Origin: Prevotellaceae bacterium
GTDB taxonomy: Bacteria; Bacteroidota; Bacteroidia; Bacteroidales; UBA932
Reading direction: 5' to 3'
Length of the DNA stretch: 9,201 nt
Assembly: GCA_031278135.1 (NCBI GenBank)
Contig: JAITKY010000279.1
Span: 1 to 9,201, forward strand
A program made the position numbers and the translations under genes. The notes below the pieces were generated by a model. The model ran no database searches. It saw only the letters and a list, made by a program, of their open reading frames with translations, and was not told where the DNA came from. Position 1 is the stretch's first letter; the number at the start of each line of letters is the position of its first letter. Of the stretch, positions 7,666 to 9,201 are shown piece by piece.

Positions 7666-7748
7666 TATGAATGGGGTATACGACAAAATTCCCTATAATC
7701 AGAATGGAATAGATCGCAAAAAAGCAGGGACGGCACTTTTCCATAGAT

Positions 7749-9111
7749 TTATTTCAGCTTAAATCTTGCTCTCAGCAATATATTTGCCGGACGAAGGTTG
7801 TATGTATAATAATAAGTACTCACATTGCTATATGAGGCTGATACATATTGTTTTGAATTGAAGATATTATTAAACTCGAGTTCCAGATCGAGTTGTTTCT
7901 GTTTGAATTTCACTCCGGCATCGGCAAAACTTGTGTAACGGTCGCCATTGATAATTGTGCTATTGTACTGATGTTCGGCGCGGAAAATCACAGTAAGCAT
8001 TTTAGTTGGAAAGATATTGACTTGCATGTTTTGCGAGGTTTCTCTTATCGGGGAAAAACGTTCGGGGCGTTCTATCGCGAAACTTTTGTTCTGTCTCCAC
8101 AAAAACGAATAATTTATTCCAATAAAAAAAACGGTACGGCATTTATAATTGAACCGGCGACGTATCCCTGTGAACGATATTTAATAACCTCGTTCTGTAT
8201 CAATTGTTCGCCTCCATCCTCGCTATATTCACCCGAGATGAGCAGAGTCGTCTTCAAAAAATTCAACCCTTTACTTGCGCCGAAATTTATCCGGAAAGCA
8301 TCTGATTCCGTTGGTTTGTCGACAGTTGTTTTAACACTCATGACACTCTGATAATTATAGCACTAGAGCAATTTTTCCACGAACGGCTGTAATTTATTCC
8401 CGCGTTGATAAATAAGGCGTTAAAAGCGTTCCGGTATCCTATGCCCATACCTGCGTTTTCCGAGCGAAATTCGAACAGCCGGTCAACGGTGTTTTTCAAC
8501 AAATTTCTGTATCCGTGCAAGTCCCGCCATTGCAGAAAGGGCAAGGGTTCCTTTGGCAGCATCTTTCAGTTTCAGATTGATAGCGGCCTGGTCGGAAAAA
8601 CTCCGGTCTTTAAGCGCTTTTATCGGTTGATGATTTTCCATTATCTGAACAATGGCAACGTCTTTTGCCGAGATATTGTTTGTTGCAAGTCCATACCGTC
8701 CTTGCAGCAAATCTATGTTTTCTATATAAAATTTGTTGATATCCTTGCCATTATATTGTATTCTGCCGTTTTCATAGACATAAATGCAGGGTAATTTTTT
8801 CAGTATGTCCCCGATGACACGGTCGTTTTATCCAGAATATGCAGCTACCGAATAATCAAGAGTATCGCCGGTGCGACGTATCTTCATTGGACTAACCTTT
8901 ATTTCCTGCAGTTCCAGCGGCGTTTCGTCGATAACGAAATCCACTTGTCTGGAACGGTTAACGACCGTTTGTCTGTGTTTGCCGATGTTTATTCCGCTTG
9001 CAGTGATGGTGATGCTGTCTGCCGTCTGCCGTGCCTTTATATTTCAGATTATAGTTGCCGTCTTTGTCTGTTGAGCCAAACACAAGTTAATAATAACAGT
9101 ATTCGTTTCAT
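7749..9111 (-). pseudogene. Decayed TonB-dependent-receptor-like outer membrane protein with carboxypeptidase-regulatory domain
   Basis: Pieces of one protein can be read in order, in changing frames. They are a signal peptide (MKRILLLLTC, from the ATG at 9111); the end of a CarboxypepD_reg-like domain (STDKDGNYNLKYKG, then SITITASGINIGKHRQTV); and a plug-like domain (DTLDYSVAAY, NDRVIGDILKKLP, RYGLATNNISAKDV, ENHQPIKALKD, SDQAAINLKLKDAAKGT). Beta-barrel pieces follow (RNAFNALFINAGINYSRSW, FGASKGLNFLKTTLLISGEY, and the end at LRPANILLRARFKLK). The lesions I can see are a deletion or frame change after the signal peptide (about 9083), a 7-bp tandem duplication (9017-9030), a TAA in place of a sense codon (8828-8830), a large deletion joining plug to late barrel (about 8520), a frameshift near 8366-8372, and a frameshift at an A8 run (8124-8131). 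At about 1.36 kb it is roughly half the length I expect for the family. A functional gene is very unlikely. Identification with the TonB plug and barrel type is confident; the ligand is unknown. Confidence 0.9.
9017..9030 (-). repeat. 7-bp tandem duplication causing a frameshift in the pseudogene
   Basis: GTCTGCC occurs twice in tandem on the plus strand (9017-9023 and 9024-9030). On the coding strand, removing one copy restores a continuous reading from NYNLKYKGTAD into SITITASGINIG, so the duplication itself is the frameshifting lesion. It is a clear slippage-type mutation. Confidence 0.85.
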
Positions 9112-9166
9112 ATTTAATATGTAATAAATACTTCTTTATTGCCTGTATTTGTCTGGTATTTTATTG

Positions 9167-9184
9167 CCAAAACGACAGTTTTGG
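9167..9184. repeat. Perfect inverted repeat (7-bp arms, 4-bp loop) at the window edge
   Basis: CCAAAAC, loop GACA, GTTTTGG form a perfect hairpin about 55 bp upstream of the pseudogene start. No long T run follows on either strand within the window, so it is a weak candidate for a terminator. It could equally be a remnant operator of the pseudogene or a terminator for a gene beyond the right edge. Otherwise nothing recognisable is present in 9112-9201. Confidence 0.45.
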
Positions 9185-9201
9185 GATTTGTAATTTTGTC
9201 G

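Noticed and set aside
7717..7742. Possible terminator after the pseudogene (AAAAG, 11-nt loop, CTTTT with a T run on the minus strand)
   Set aside because: The stem is only five A/T-rich pairs with a long loop, too weak to call.
7610..7744. N-terminal extension of the HAMP sensor gene to an ATG at 7744
   Set aside because: The extension lies upstream of and across a well-formed promoter, and the 45 extra residues look unlike the family. The normal MGIRKKIFLGF start follows at 7609.
8114..8710. Several small minus-strand open frames as separate genes
   Set aside because: They are consecutive pieces of one broken receptor-like gene, not independent proteins.
7893..8794. Plus-strand open frames of 152 and 129 codons opposite the pseudogene
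   Set aside because: The minus strand carries recognisable receptor fragments in order. The plus frames resemble nothing and are probably chance openings.

Overview
The window looks like chromosomal DNA of a Bacteroidetes bacterium, probably Bacteroidales. The evidence is a moderately AT-rich composition, starts without Shine-Dalgarno sequences, two promoter boxes of the Bacteroidetes TAnnTTTG type, and gene families typical of the group: TamL lipoprotein, Bacteroidetes-type S41 peptidase, Rpn/PDDEXK_2 protein, and a TonB-receptor-like protein with a carboxypeptidase-regulatory domain. I see no rRNA, tRNA, CRISPR array, prophage or insertion sequence.

Plus-strand half (1-5334). The 3' end of an unrecognised gene (to 214) is followed by about 166 bp with 9-bp direct repeats, two copies of a perfect palindrome and a likely promoter. 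Then come three closely packed genes that look like one transcription unit: an exported S41 carboxy-terminal processing protease with a PDZ domain (381-2021), an Rpn-family PD-(D/E)XK nuclease with a 24-bp tandem repeat coding for GRAEGIET units (2043-3029), and the outer-membrane assembly lipoprotein TamL (3037-5334). Gaps are 21 and 7 bp. Two envelope genes flank a nuclease of the mobile or dispersed Rpn type.

Minus-strand half (9111-5366). This half is convergent with tamL, with 31 bp between stop codons. Reading leftward from 9111 there is a decayed TonB-receptor-like pseudogene with at least six lesions. Next is a well-formed promoter (TTTG, 20 bp, TACCTTTG) driving a two-gene unit: a 265-residue membrane sensor-like protein (two membrane segments, periplasmic helical domain, HAMP, no output domain) and the TrkH-type potassium channel subunit. 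trkH appears to start at GTG, in the same frame as the sensor gene and only two codons after its TGA stop, so coupling or readthrough is plausible. No trkA is adjacent.

Most unusual points: the output-less HAMP protein joined in frame, except for one TGA, to TrkH; the decay pattern of the TonB-receptor pseudogene (7-bp tandem duplication, nonsense codon, large internal deletion, homopolymer frameshift); the expandable repeat in the nuclease gene; and the palindromes upstream of the protease promoter. None of these is proof of a new system. The sensor-TrkH pair is the best candidate for something not well described.
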